DNA of 64,000 nucleotides from Hirudo medicinalis (Eukaryota; Annelida; Clitellata; Hirudinida; Hirudinidae): NCBI GenBank assembly GCA_011800805.1, contig MPNW01000135.1, positions 156,187 to 220,186 of the forward strand, read 5' to 3'. Shown piece by piece: positions 47,930 to 63,069 of this stretch (position 1 is its first letter; each line of letters starts with the position of its first letter). The notes under the pieces were generated by a model. It saw only the letters and a program-made list of their open reading frames with translations, ran no database searches and was not told where the DNA came from. The position numbers and the translations under genes were made by a program.

Positions 47930-48060
47930 CAGGGGGCGCTTAGACCATTTATATAGCTTTGTGGTGGTGCAAGTTGGTTTGCGAACACGACAAGTAACGC
48001 TTTTACCGTCGCTCGAAGGAACGCAAACCCTTGAGCCAAGTTGCACCCCGTTACCTCCCG
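47930..48060 (-). mobile_element. Second tRNA-derived SINE-like copy
   Basis: On - this reads GGTGCAACTTGGCTCAAGGG, a tRNA-like middle, and GTCGTGTTCGCAAACCAAC, then CTTGCACCACCACAAAGC. The B-box region and the ACCACAA tail match the element at 42440-42560. The outer ends (GGTGCAA and TTGCACC) can pair like an acceptor stem. Confidence 0.4.
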
Positions 48061-48512
48061 CACTTCGTACGTTAAAATTTTTGAAGGCCGTTATGTACGT
48101 TTTAGATTATTAAAAGTTATAATCATGTATTAATTAATTTAACTAAAAATTCATGTTCAATTTCCCTCTTTAAATCTAATTTATTGACAAGAATATCCAT
48201 CTTACCGCACACGAATAAAATTCCAAAAATGGAAGTGAAAGTGACATGAAAATTCGTCCAGAATTTCATCCTGCTTCCTTTATTCCAAAATGTGCCAAAG
48301 TTGTAAATCTATGGAAATCATTAAAATAAAAATATTTAACAAAATAAATTCAAAGTCCAAAGCACCGCTTTTAACTTCAAAGTAAAGAATCTTTTTTTGA
48401 CAAAAATCCACCAAAAGTGAATTCAATGAATTGAGAACACTTTTGAAAGCAGGATTCAAACTCTTTCCTCACAACATAACTTCAACAAGTAACATTAGTT
48501 AATGTAATGTTA

Positions 48513-48544
<32 letters not shown>

Positions 48545-48839
48545 TCATATTTATTTATTATTAAGAACCATCATTACACTATAAATAAATACTAATTAGA
48601 ATTAGAAAATAAAGATATATACTTGATTTTAAATTGCATTTTACGTTTATAGTCATCCGATTTTTTAAGTGCGCAGCTGTCCCAATAGGATGTATTGGCA
48701 CTATTAACATATGATCAGAAGCTGTCACAGGCGAAGTGTTAATAGTGATTAAGACTTAGAGACCATACATATGATAAAATGAAACACATAAACTTTAAAA
48801 ACTAACAAAATGAAAGTCTATAAAATCAAATACACAAAT

Positions 48840-49300
48840 AAATCAGTAAGCCCTGAGAAATAAGTAGGTTTTTAGTTTGGATTTGAATTGTTCTATTGGT
48901 TGTCGTGGTCAAACTGATGTTGGAAGGAAGAGCATTCCATGCCCTGAGCCGCTAACATGGAAGGACCGATCTCCATGTCTCACATTCCGAGACCTGGGAA
49001 CAATAAGGGTCCTGTTGCTTGATGATCGCAGAGAGGCTCTGACAGGAAAGGTCAGTAAGATACTGAGGAGCATTGCTTGTGGCAGCCTTATAAACTAAGA
49101 GCGAAATTTTGAATATGTCTGGAATTTTCAGCCAGTGCAAGTTTCTTAGGGAGGGTAGTGACGTGGTCTGAAGATATTTCTCCATAAATAAGCTCCAGCC
49201 GTTCATGACTGCTTGACAGGTGTTGAGAACCTGAACTGGCATTGACCAGAATGTGTACTGGTTGTGAAAGAAGAACATTCTCTTCATTATTTATCATTCG
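48840..49300 (-). mobile_element. LINE ORF2 C-terminal relic
   Basis: On - the frames read LHWLKIPDIFKISLLVYKAA and TSNAPQYLTDL. After frameshifts come RTLIVPRSRNVRHGDRSF and IEQFKSKLKTYLFLRAY, ending in a stop. This is the classic C-terminus of CR1/Rex-like LINE ORF2 (LHWLPVxxRIxFKxxLLxYK). It is 5'-truncated and frameshifted. Confidence 0.8.
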
Positions 49301-49978
49301 ACAAATCTGTGTTCCCATGCCCGAACTCGTGTTGAATAGATTTATCTGAAGAAACATGTTTACGTACATTGATTCATGTCAAAAACCTCTTAATGCAGTT
49401 TTGTTTACGTTGGTTTATTTGTTGATCAGTGATCATTTATAAATACGTGAAATAATTTTAAGTTTGCTTAAAAAATAAAATTTATCTTTTTTTTCTCTTT
49501 TCTTAATATCCTCAAAGCTTAAAGAAGCCTCCGTTATTAGAATTTACTTGAACTAAACATTTAAATAATGTTAAACAAATAAACTATTTGTGTTTATTTT
49601 GCCTGAATAAACTTGAGTTCCATATTTCAATGAGAATATCACGTCAGCTTTGTTAGCCATGAATTTGTGTAACGATATTTGTGGATTTTTGCGTTGCTAA
49701 TTAAACTTATGATTCACTCGTGCAAACGTATTTAACCATAGTATATAAAAATAGTTGCCCTCAAGAAGTGGTGGAAGAAGTGGTTCAGTTGCAGGGAGGA
49801 CTAAGAGTCGAGCACTTACTTCGGGCTGCTGTGAATGTTTCACAAGGCGGGTGTTCAAACACACTGATTATAAAATAAAATCTCACGATCAATAAGTCGC
49901 CTTTATTTAAAATTATTATTAAGTTATTTAAAGTTATTGGATCTCTGGTTGAAACAGCATTTTGAAAACAGGAAACTG

Positions 49979-50993
49979 ATGTGTCTTTTGACGCTGTGCC
50001 TTATCGTGGCTGTCGTATCCTTGGGTTAATAGATATTTTCTAAATACGCTATAAGACAAATATTTATTATTTCTCATAATTATAAAATATAGATGTGATT
50101 TTATTGTTTTTCAGGTTTGGCAGACGGCCGCATGAGCTCACGTTGTAACGAGGTGACGAGATTAATGTTCAAATCATTAGAATGCAATTTAAAAGCTCAC
50201 ATTCATAATGTTTTTACGTAATAAAAGAATTTATAAATAAATTCTAGATTCATTATTTTTGGAATCATGTTTTAGAACTCCGACTGTGGCATAGGGAAGG
50301 TTTGCATATCGCATTCATGCGGTGAGCTTTTGAATTATGAACATGTAATATGAAATATTAATAATATTAACACAACAATAAAGTAGCAAATCAGTTTTGC
50401 TTGCGCAATATTAATGTCTCTGTTAGTACCTATCTCGTTATGTCATGAAGATTACTTCTAAAGTATGACATTTTATCTTTTTTTATTTCTTAAGAGAACT
50501 TATTTTATAAATACTCTATAAGACAAATATTTATCATTTATATATAATTATAAAATATAAATATGATTTTAATGTTTTTCAGGTTTGACAGATGGCCGCG
50601 TGGGTTCACGATGTAAGAAGGTGATGAGATTAATGTTCAAATCATTAGAATGCAATTTAAAAGTTCATATTCAAAATGTTTTTACGTAATAAAAGAATTT
50701 ATAAAGAAATTCTAGATTAATTACATTTGCAATCATGTTTTAGGACTCCGATTGTGGCAAGTTCATGTCCTGCAGAAATTTTAAATGCAGTGAGTTTTTG
50801 AATTGCGAGTATATAATAGGAAATATCATTAATAACACTGCAATAAAATAGCAAATCATTTGAAATATTAACGTCTCTGTTAGTACCTACCTCACTATGT
50901 CATGATGAATACTTCTAAGGTATTTTATCTACAGGGTCATATAGAAAATTGAAAGAGCAACAGGGAGTGACTGCACATGACGAGCAATCATGA
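49979..50993 (+). CDS. Small secreted cysteine-rich peptide precursor (90 residues, six exons)
   Basis: Exons: 49979-50024, 50115-50152, 50276-50321, 50583-50620, 50744-50789, 50935-50993. All junctions match in phase (1,0,1,0,1) and AATAAA follows at about 51083. Exon 1 is a signal peptide (MCLLTLCLIVAVVSL). Exons 2+3 encode one four-cysteine unit (RCNENSDCGIGKVCISHSC). Exons 4+5 encode a second (RCKKDSDCGKFMSCRNFKC). Both have spacing C-X5-C-X5-C-X4-C. The last exon gives a charged tail ending DEQS. Exons 4 and 5 and their introns are a tandem DNA copy of exons 2 and 3. The product should be an extracellular, disulfide-bonded peptide of about 70-74 residues. It could be antimicrobial, a protease inhibitor, a venom/saliva-type factor or a signal; the sequence does not say which. 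It lies 338 bp upstream of PLGRKT on the same strand. Confidence 0.75.
50040..50935 (+). repeat. Tandem duplication of about 470 bp containing two exons
   Basis: The block starting near 50042 (AAATACGCTATAAGACAAATATTTA) recurs near 50510. It continues in parallel through both exons, both introns and the following intron (TCTCTGTTAGTACCTA, about 50420 and 50874). Intron sequences remain highly alike (ATTAATGTTCAAATCATTAG in both), so the duplication is fairly recent or has been homogenised. Each copy encodes one four-cysteine unit. Confidence 0.85.
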
Positions 50994-51331
50994 CTCCAAT
51001 CATGATCGACTTCTTCATTGAAATGTCACATCTTGCTTAAATCTTGTTTTCTTAATAATTCTTAGAATGGGATGCTTTTCCAAATAAACAAGGGAAAAGG
51101 GAATTTTATTTTATAGATTATTTCCATCTTGATTTACATAATTAGCAATTCTAACTACATAATAAATCATAATAAGTCATCACCATGGACAGACACAAAA
51201 AGTTTGGGTTGATTTCGATGCAATTAGTAGTCGGCGCTTTTCGTTCACCGCTGCTCTCACAACAACATATCTTTTCGGAGAATTTCAGTGTTCGAATCCT
51301 GGGCCGTTGTAGATTAAATATTTCAATAGAA

Positions 51332-52414
51332 ATGGGATCGATACTGGGTAAATCTTTGGAAGATAACTTAAAAAAGAATCAAGAGTTTCTTTTAGCCTCG
51401 CAAAAAGCTCAAGTTTGTATTTACAAGCTTTTTTCCAAAGATGCCTTGAAGTTGAACATTTTTAATTGTGATGCTGGATTATTACCAAGATTAAGTAAAT
51501 ATTCGACAAGTCGAACAATTGCTAAAAAATAAATATTTTGTATTAATAGTTTGAGAGGCAATTACTCATGCAAAACATTATGAGGGAACAGATGACTGCC
51601 TTACAAATTGCCAGGGCAAGAGAATTATTCAAATGGTCGACCTCATTTTACGTTACTTATGCTGTAGCAGCCTTTATCGGGTTGGTAAACCAATCACATT
51701 TTGTTTAGATTTGACACAAAATTTAAACAAAAGCTTGAAACCTTAAATTGTAAAGAGTTACCTACCATTATTTTGCAAATAGGAATTATTTACTATTTGT
51801 AATCCAAGGTTTTATGCTTTGCAAATACCAAAGAGTTAAAAAGCTTGGGAGGAAAGAAATACTGGCTCCTCTGTTGCCACTCACTTTTGCACTCGGTTAT
51901 CTTGGAGATGCAGCTTATGGATCAAAGACATCCAGAATCAAAGGTGTTTTTCTCCTTTAATTAATCTATGGAAAATACTAAATAAATAAATTAATTAATT
52001 AATTAACAAGATAACCACACTAACTGATCACATCATCAAGCAATTTAGTGTTGGTGGTCTCATAGATATAAAGGTACCCCAAGTTAACATATTGGTAAAG
52101 TTAACAATGTTTGATTCTGGGCAAAAATTCTAAATATTACTTTGAAACAATGTATTGTCATTGCAATAAAATTACCTCAAAAATATAGAATCGATGTGGA
52201 ATGTTTCTTGTTTTTGGAAGGCGATCGTAAATCTCAATTTGGAATATTACAAAGTGTTATGCAAGTTCTCACAAATTTCATAAGCCTTTTCTCATTAAAA
52301 TCATCAGACGACATGAAGAGGATATTAGAAGAGGAAAGAGAACTGGTCGAGTTTCCATTTGCCGTGACGACCATTGAAGATATCGATAGCAGAAGGTCTG
52401 AAAATTCCAAGTAG
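51332..52414 (+). CDS. PLGRKT: Plasminogen receptor (KT), C10orf/C9orf46-type small membrane protein
   Basis: Exons: 51332-51412, 51550-51680, 51783-51943, 52308-52414; phases 0, 2, 1; 159 residues against 147 in human. It opens MGSILGKSLEDNLKKNQEFL, matching the family start MGFIFSKSMNESMKNQKEFM. Exon 2 holds the amphipathic region and first membrane span (LMQNIMREQMTALQIARARE, then STSFYVTYAVAAFIG). Exon 3 holds the second span (YLLFVIQGFMLC) and ILAPLLPLTFALGYLGDAAY. Exon 4 gives MKRILEEERELVEFP and ends SENSK. The C-terminal lysine, which in mammals binds plasminogen kringles, is conserved. In mammals the protein lies in the plasma membrane and mitochondria; its role in invertebrates is unknown. 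An ATG upstream in the 51185 frame is probably not used. Confidence 0.93.
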
Positions 52415-52429
52415 AATGCCTAGGAAATT

Positions 52430-53511
52430 CAGACTGTCCGCCCGACACAAATCAGGGATGACGGTCTTCTTTGGCTGTCATGTGCATGCCATGAACTTTT
52501 TGATAACCATTTCTATATTGTGAATTTATTTTGTGAAATTTTTGTAGTTTAGATGGTAGGACAAATTAGCTAGTATTTGATTGGCTCAATAACTGAGAAA
52601 CACAGTAGACTCGTTGTGAACAACATTTCTACTCAACTATCTGTTTGCTAATCAGGAAACCTACCTCAAAATGCAATAACATTTTGCATAATGAGTGGTA
52701 ATAACGTATTAAAATTAGGCTGCAAACAAATCATTATTAATTAACAACATCTCAACAAGCAACTTGTGAATGACCAGTCGATCCCTTCCTTGTGAAGTGA
52801 ATTTCTACCTCTTCACCTATCGATGTTTTTGATGATTTTGACAACCAAACAGAATAAAAAGCATTTTTAATTAATATTCGTGGCGGTCGTTATTGCGTTG
52901 TTGTGCATCGCAAGCACGACAAATTTTAAGCGATTACAAAACTCATTAAGGTCGTCGTCGGGAATCGTCTCGGTCAAAGCATCGACATGATCGGATGACG
53001 GGACGTCGAATCTTATTCGTGAGAATTTGAAAAGGAAGGTCAACATTTAAAAGCCATCAGGTGAAATGAGAGTGAAGTGTGAAGTGTTGTTGTTGTTGTC
53101 GCGTCACGTTTCAGGCCTGCACTTTCCACGTCCCTGTCACTGTGGGGTGAAAAGAAACGGATTTGATGTTCGAGAAAATTAAAATGATTTCGTCGGAACA
53201 AATTATTCGTTAGAAACGATAGTGATTGTTGCATGATGCGACACTTCTAATGACCAAGAGCAATTCCTGTGGGGTCATTAAGTATTAAAGTTACTGTACT
53301 GATGATCCACTGTACTGATTGATCTGATGTTTTAATTTTGACTGCTCCTAAATTGTCTTCAATTCGATTCAGCAAATTAAATTCAAATAACTTCCAAATA
53401 ACAATTAAGCTAACTAATTACTAAGTGGTTAATGTCCAGCAAGTTTTGAAGATTAGGTTAAGTATGGTGTTGCAATGGTTGGAGAACTTAAATAAATTAG
53501 CTTCTAACATA
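52430..53511. other. Intergenic between PLGRKT and the syntaxin gene
   Basis: No supported coding exon. If the last syntaxin exon ends at the donor inside AAGAAT|gtgagt, a short final exon of that gene could lie here, but none can be singled out. The 53040-53234 frame (-) has no recognised domain. Confidence 0.35.
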
Positions 53512-57107
<3,596 letters not shown>

Positions 57108-57652
57108 GATGTACGAGCTCTTGGGTGTAAATAAGTTTTGGGGGAGGATCCTTTAACAAACTGACAAAAATCAGTTTATCTAAACAAATATATTTGCGAT
57201 CTGCAAGATAGGAATGACACAATCTCAGATAAAAAAAAAAATTATATCGCCAATTAATTTGTATAACGGCACAGTACCTTTACTGAAATATGAAGAATTT
57301 GTAAGTAAACACAGGTCAGTTGTTTCCTATAAAGGTAAAATGTAGCATTACAAAAAATAAACAATAATGAAATATGTTTTCAATAACAACTTAAGAATTT
57401 CCATAAATGTTCAACGAGTAATAGTGAAGTCGAGTTAACCTGCAGTTAAGTCAATTAATACATTATTACTATTTAAATAGAATTGTTGTTTATTTTATAT
57501 TTTAATAAGTCAAGCTAAACTTGTTTTAAATATATTAATTCTGTTAATATCACTACCACTTTTACATTTTGTTTTGTAGAACGCACTTTGTGAATAATAC
57601 TGGTGCTGTTTATTGGTCGGCTTGTAATTCGTTCGTGTGTCTGTTATTGAAA

Positions 57653-58150
57653 ATGGCTTCAAATGGTCCAGAAAAAAAAGCTGGTGCGGCTAAAATTGTC
57701 AGCTCAACTGTTAAAAGTGATGAAAATAGCGCTGATGATGTGAATTACCAAGACCTCACTCAATTTGTGAGTTCACAACTCAAGATGTATTTACCGCTTA
57801 TGTGTGAATATATGTAAATTTTTGCCATAAATATATATCTGCATGTTTTTCAGATGCAAACTTTTTTCCAGCAAATGGAGGAAAAGTTCCAAGCTGCCTC
57901 TGACCAAATATTGGGGAAAAATATCCTTTCATTTTGAAACAATTTATTTATTTTGTGTAATCAGTCTATATGGCGAAAAAGTAGGAAATAACATTGACAA
58001 TTGGTCGTCTGGATTTGATTCTTAACTTAGGTCAATTCACTAGATCTTATGTCGCAGAGGATAGACGAGCTGGAAAAGAACATTGCCGAGCTTTCTACTC
58101 AAGCAGCTATGGAAGAGAGGCCCCCGCTTCCACCTTCTGCAAATGCTTGA
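57653..58150 (+). CDS. HSBP1: Heat shock factor-binding protein 1
   Basis: Exons 57653-57766, 57854-57920 and 58041-58150 give 96 residues; human HSBP1 has 76. It forms a coiled-coil oligomer that binds the HSF1 trimerisation region and damps the heat-shock response. It starts MASNGPEKKAGAAKIV (an extended N-terminus). It continues VNYQDLTQF, MQTFFQQMEEKFQAASDQIL, GKIDLMSQRIDELEKNIAEL and STQAAMEERPPLPP, matching the family core (QDLTxxVQxLLQQMQDKFQ, IDDMSSRIDDLEKNIADL). The first intron is GT-AG (TTT|gtgagt to ttttcag). The second intron has no GT donor. Instead it begins ATATCCTTT and ends TTCAC, with TTCTTAAC 14 bases before the end, a U12-type AT-AC intron. Phase 1 joins exactly at the conserved isoleucine. 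An upstream in-frame start at 57569 is less likely. It is divergently placed, 545 bp from the syntaxin start. Confidence 0.93.
57921..58040 (+). other. U12-type (minor spliceosome) AT-AC intron
   Basis: The 5' splice site ATATCCTTT matches the U12 AT-AC consensus at all nine positions. A branch-site-like TTCTTAAC lies at 58019-58026, and the intron ends AATTCAC at 58040. The 14-nt branch-to-end distance is within the 10-20 nt typical of U12 introns. No GT or GC donor in the area would keep the conserved HSBP1 frame. Confidence 0.9.
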
Positions 58151-58250
58151 CGTTGAGCAAAGATCGTCTGCACCCTTGAACCTTTGGTTTCAGAATTGTC
58201 GCTGTTTGTGACTTCAATTGCAGAGTGTTTCTTTCCATATTGTAATGTAA

Positions 58251-58992
58251 TCTAATTTTTATTGATTTGATGATGTAGGAAAAATTCGTGATGCAACATT
58301 TTGATTGTGCCACCAACACTGAACTTTGATGAAATTGGTCCTGTAGTGTTGCCATTAAATGTGTTGCTAGGTAAGAACAATTGTTCTATTTTACTGGGAA
58401 CACCCAAATATAAATACAATGACCAGATCGATGGAATCAGAGTTGCCCTCATAAATATTTTCACTTCTAGTTCGAGATATTTCAGATCGAAAAATGCTCG
58501 AGAAGTTTTCAGGGATATTGCTTTGTATTTCAATTTTCTCTTATTAGAGTAATGGACATTTATTTTTTAAATGAAAGACCACAACAATATTTTAAAAAAC
58601 GAGGCAATCCGTGGCATTCAAGTCATACGATGAAAACTTCAAAATGTCAGAACTACGAAACAAAAAGTGAAGGCAGCTATTTGCCATTTTCATTTGGGCC
58701 GACTAGGGAGTGCAAATCGATGCAAAAAGCAGGTGTAAAAGTAGAAAAAAACAAGGATAACAAACATTCGACTGAAAAATGTGCACAATAACTGGTAAAA
58801 GGTGCTCGATTGAAAAGGTTGGCTCTTCAAGACAATGGAATTGAATACCTACCTAGTCTTTGCACTGGGGGTAGCGCACACGCTACCATTGTTTGGTGAT
58901 AAAATGCATCACATCAAATATTAAAGGCATCAAAAACACGGGATAAGTGCAAAATCTTAACGAATCTCAAGAAAGAGGTGACTAGGTGAACA
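58251..58992. other. Two adjacent unassigned open frames between HSBP1 and GALNS
   Basis: Frames at 58301-58552 and 58552-58791 (+) are open back to back (about 83 and 79 codons). The first contains LNFDEIGPVVLPLNVLLG and the second KTSKCQNYETKSEGSY. I recognise no domain and see no convincing splice signals. They may be part of the HSBP1 3' UTR, an unrecognised gene, or chance. Confidence 0.25.
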
Positions 58993-61900
58993 TCAGTAGG
59001 GCCAGGAACACCTGTACGGTTCTGTCACGGGTGTCGGGAGACATTGGTTCACCTTTTCACAACCGGGTGGAGACCAGTTCTTTTGAAAATAAATTTCAAG
59101 TGATTTAAAACATGCAGCAGGTTTTTGCCATTAATGATTTAAATGAGCATTTTTTAATCCAGCATTTGATACTACGGTGATGAACATCGTCGTTTGTGCC
59201 GCACTCACCTGTATGCCTTGATCGCACCACTCCAACTGCGGTTTTCCAAACTTCATGTTGTTCAGGTGTCTTTTGAGCACCTGGTTGAATATGACCACAG
59301 TGTCTCTGTACTCGTTAGTACTGGAACTGTTAAAGTATCGTTAAGTACTTTGCAATTATAATTAAGCTGGTTTTAAGCGTAATAAATTAATTTGGTTTGT
59401 TGAGATACTACATTTTGTATGTTGTGGGAGAGTAAAACTACTTCCTTATTTTGGATTACACAGCAAAATTATGGCAAAACATTGTTTAATGTTCATGAAT
59501 TAACTTTAATTGCCATTTTGTTTTTGTTACTCTCCACAAATACCTCTGGTGGCTAAGAATAAAGAATTGCTTAATGTACAAGAAAATTTAAAAAAAAGTT
59601 TAACAGAAATAATGTAATAAAATTGTAGAAAAACAATTGCAAAGTGAATTGAAAATAATTTGCCTCATCTTCGTTTCACGATTTCACCTAATTTGAATTT
59701 CACATATCGAATATTAAATATCAAATTGTGTCATCAAAAAGCATCTCATTTATTTTAAATTTCAAATCTCAGATAATGAATATTAACAATCATTCACTTA
59801 ATGGGCATCTTCTCCCCTGGATCCCTCCCCAGATGGAAGAGGAGGGGGTTGGCAGAGTGGTCGGTCAGGTTGCTGGTCGTCACCCCCTGAACATGTTGCC
59901 CGGGGCAGTATTCGTAACCCTGCAGTATTTATAGGAAAGCTAGGGCTAAAAGATGTTTTCTTAACATCAAAAAATCATCGTGGCATATTGGTCGACTTCG
60001 TCAAATTCATTGAGGCAAACTCCTTGCATAACGTTGTACAAGGTCTGCAGTTTGATTTCTTGTTAAGTTCAATCAACATTACAATTTTTTAAAATTATTT
60101 CTAACGTTTATTCATAGTTTTACTTTTTAACATTACTTTCTTAATCTCAAAAGTAAGTCAAGTTTAAATATATGGGTCGTATTCTTGAAACATTGAATAT
60201 TGAACATTATTCTAGTTCAATTTATCCATTCATTCATTCATCAGTCTTTCCTTCTTTTATTCCATCTCACCTGCTGTTGAGCTTCCAGTGGAGTGGCCCA
60301 GGTGTAATAGTGGAGTTTGTAATCACCGTATCTGATGTTGAACAGTGCATTGCCACGGTAATAGAATATGGGCCTGTGAGCAGAAGACACATGCAAGTGG
60401 AGCTTGATGAACAAAATATATTAAATAAACATGCTTTAACCATTTTTGAAATATTTTTTTTTGATCCACAAATATTCAAAAACGATTATCGACATTAGTT
60501 CACAAACTCGGTTAAAAACGACCTTGGAGTAATTTCTTCCTGCTTCTCCTCCAACAGAACCCTCTTCAGACTTTCACCATCGAGGATCAAGTTCTTTGGC
60601 AACTGAACCTCTGCCAAGTCTGCCAAAGTGGGTAGGAGATCCATCAAGGTGGCAGGATTTGTGGACACCTCGAATTATGAAAAGTTCAAACTGAAAGCCA
60701 TTGCAAAAATCTAGGTAATAATTTGAGTGGGTTAAAGGTCAACCATGCAAGCTCAAAAGGTCATCTGAGTGAAAACATTCCAACAAGAGCAGGTTTTCTC
60801 AGAGGGATGCATCACTGCATGTGATGTAAAAAGGAAACAATCATTTTGTGTCAACCTAGTCTGATCCACCAGAGACTGTCCTTGGCTACCCTTGGTTAAA
60901 GAGCCTTAGCATGCAATATGGACAAGTAAGGCATTCAAAAGATCTGCGACAATACAAACAACAGCTAGCCTGTGAAGGTTTGATCTTTCCAGGCCACCAG
61001 GCAATTCCAGGTTCCCTCATTCCTCCCTCAAATGTCGTCTGCTTCCCGCAGAGGAAAGGTCCGTTGCTTCCACCTGTGAAGTCGATGAGGCTTCAGATGC
61101 AACCACATAGTTTGTTAATGAATATTCATTACTATTCAAATAAAAAGCCATGAAAATAACAAAATAAAACGTAAAAAACAACAACAATCTATTCTAACAT
61201 GTAGCAATGATAACCATAAACATTAGTTTGAAATGTTCATTTAAAACATTTTAAAATGCCACAAGAACCTTCTTCATAAGCATAGGTGGCAGCACCGTTG
61301 TCAGAGGAAAAGAACACAAAGGTGTCGTTTTCAATCTTCAACTTCTTGAGCTCATCCATGATCCTCCCTACTCCGTGGTCAATCTCCATGACAACATCTC
61401 CGTAACTTTACCCAGAGAAAAGGAAAAATAAAACAAAATGGACACCTTTCACACCGAAGTGCCATTTTTCATTGCTTCAGAATATTTAATAAGTAATAAT
61501 TGCCACATAAAACAAGTAAATATCATTGGTAATAAATGATATTATTATAATTTATTTTATAATTTGGTTATGTAATGATTGAAGTAACATGTTAACGAGT
61601 AATGTTAGTTGGGATGAATAACATCTGACAGTTCAAAACCCACATTCCTCTCTTGCTCTTCTCTCTGAACTTTTCAGATGCAAATAGGGGGGTGTGGCTA
61701 CTATCAGGGGTCCAATAGAGGAAGAACGGCTGTTTCTTGGCAGTCTGCCTCTGTATGAACTCTATGGCCTCCTATCAAAATGCATATTCATTTATTATGA
61801 TGAGGATTTGTCTGGAATATAAATTACGGAATAGAAACATGCACGAGTCAAACGTGGAATCGTACCTCAATATATATCTGGGTCAGATTGGATAATCCAA

Positions 61901-63069
61901 GTTTGTCATCAATTTTCACCTCTTCATAATATCTTAAAAATATAAGCTTTTAATAATAAATAATAATAATAACAATAACAACAACAACGACGACAACAAC
62001 AACAACAATAATAACAATAATAATAATAATAATAATAATAATATGATATTACTTAAAAGTAATGTGATGAAAAATGTTCACCACCAGTTTCATTGAACTT
62101 TCACAATATTACCCCCTCCCATCTTAATCTAAAAATCAACGAGGCTCCTCGTTTCGAGCCTAACCTTCCAATCATGTGATCATCTTTGAAGAAGGGTATG
62201 TTGGGAATGTAGTGACCGTCAAACCTGTAGTGGCAATTTGGAGCACCTAGCCATTCGTCAAAACCGTGTCTTAAAGGGAGATATTCAGGCCTGTGCCCAA
62301 GGTGCCTGGAAATTGCATTACCTATTATATTGTAACTAATTAGCTAATTAAAGTTAGTTAATAATTATTTATATCAATTAGTAATTATTAATATTAATTA
62401 TTAGTTGCTGCATTTATGTAGCATCATTGCTTATCAATATCATATCCCAAAATAAGAATCTATCAATTTCATCTATTGGTCAGTTTCAATCAATCAGTCG
62501 ATTGAATCAATGAACCGAGGGTTCTCACCACTTCCCGATGATCTTGCTCCTGTAGCCTGCTGGCTTCAACAACTCAGAGATGAGTAACTCAGACTCTTGA
62601 ATACCACCCAACACTTCTTGGGGAGCATATGCTGGTGATGATGGTGATTAAGATAGTAGTAAATAATAATTTAATTTTGGTGATGATAGCAATGCTACTA
62701 ACATAATAAACAGACTTTTTATAAAGCACAATAATAACCTCTTTAAAACTTGAAAAGGCAAAAACAAACTTAAGTTGAGTCCAAAGTTCTGAATTAAAAG
62801 TTTCTGTTCAAATCAAGTAACTCACAGAGGAATAATATCTATTACTGGATATACATATGCAAATCATAATTATCAGTAGCAACGTTATTATTATTGTCAT
62901 TACAATTAATTAAAATATTATATAGTTACTATTAGATGTATAATCACAACTATTGTCACTATTGACTAAAAAAACAAAACGATAATTCGATTCTAACAGT
63001 TCCTGGCAAAGTCCGTCGAATAAAATCCGTTCCTGACCGGAAGTCTTCCGGTGAGGAGTGAGGCACGTG
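58993..63069 (-). CDS. GALNS: N-acetylgalactosamine-6-sulfatase, 5' end beyond the window
   Basis: Exons on -, 5' to 3': 62998-63069, 62529-62631, 62165-62305, 61866-61932, 61644-61771, 61269-61405, 60970-61073, 60523-60668, 60271-60373, 59798-59919, 59209-59326, 58993-59079. These give 441 residues with matching phases; the family length is about 520, so roughly 75-80 N-terminal residues are missing. This lysosomal enzyme removes 6-sulfate from galactose and N-acetylgalactosamine-6-sulfate of keratan and chondroitin sulfates. Visible landmarks are [17 protein letters not shown] (just after the formylglycine cysteine, which must be in the preceding exon), [19 protein letters not shown] [42 protein letters not shown] (metal-binding DN), [33 protein letters not shown] and [14 protein letters not shown] at the end. 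The intron after 60970 has only a GC donor (ACAG|gctagc) in phase. Confidence 0.93.
61965..62045. repeat. (AAT)n / (CAA)n array in a GALNS intron
   Basis: AAT, CAA and CGA triplets between the exons at 61932 and 62165. Confidence 0.85.

Noticed and set aside
51185..51331. Upstream start extending the first PLGRKT exon
   Set aside because: The conserved family start MGxIxxKS lies at 51332; the upstream part has no similarity and is probably 5' UTR.
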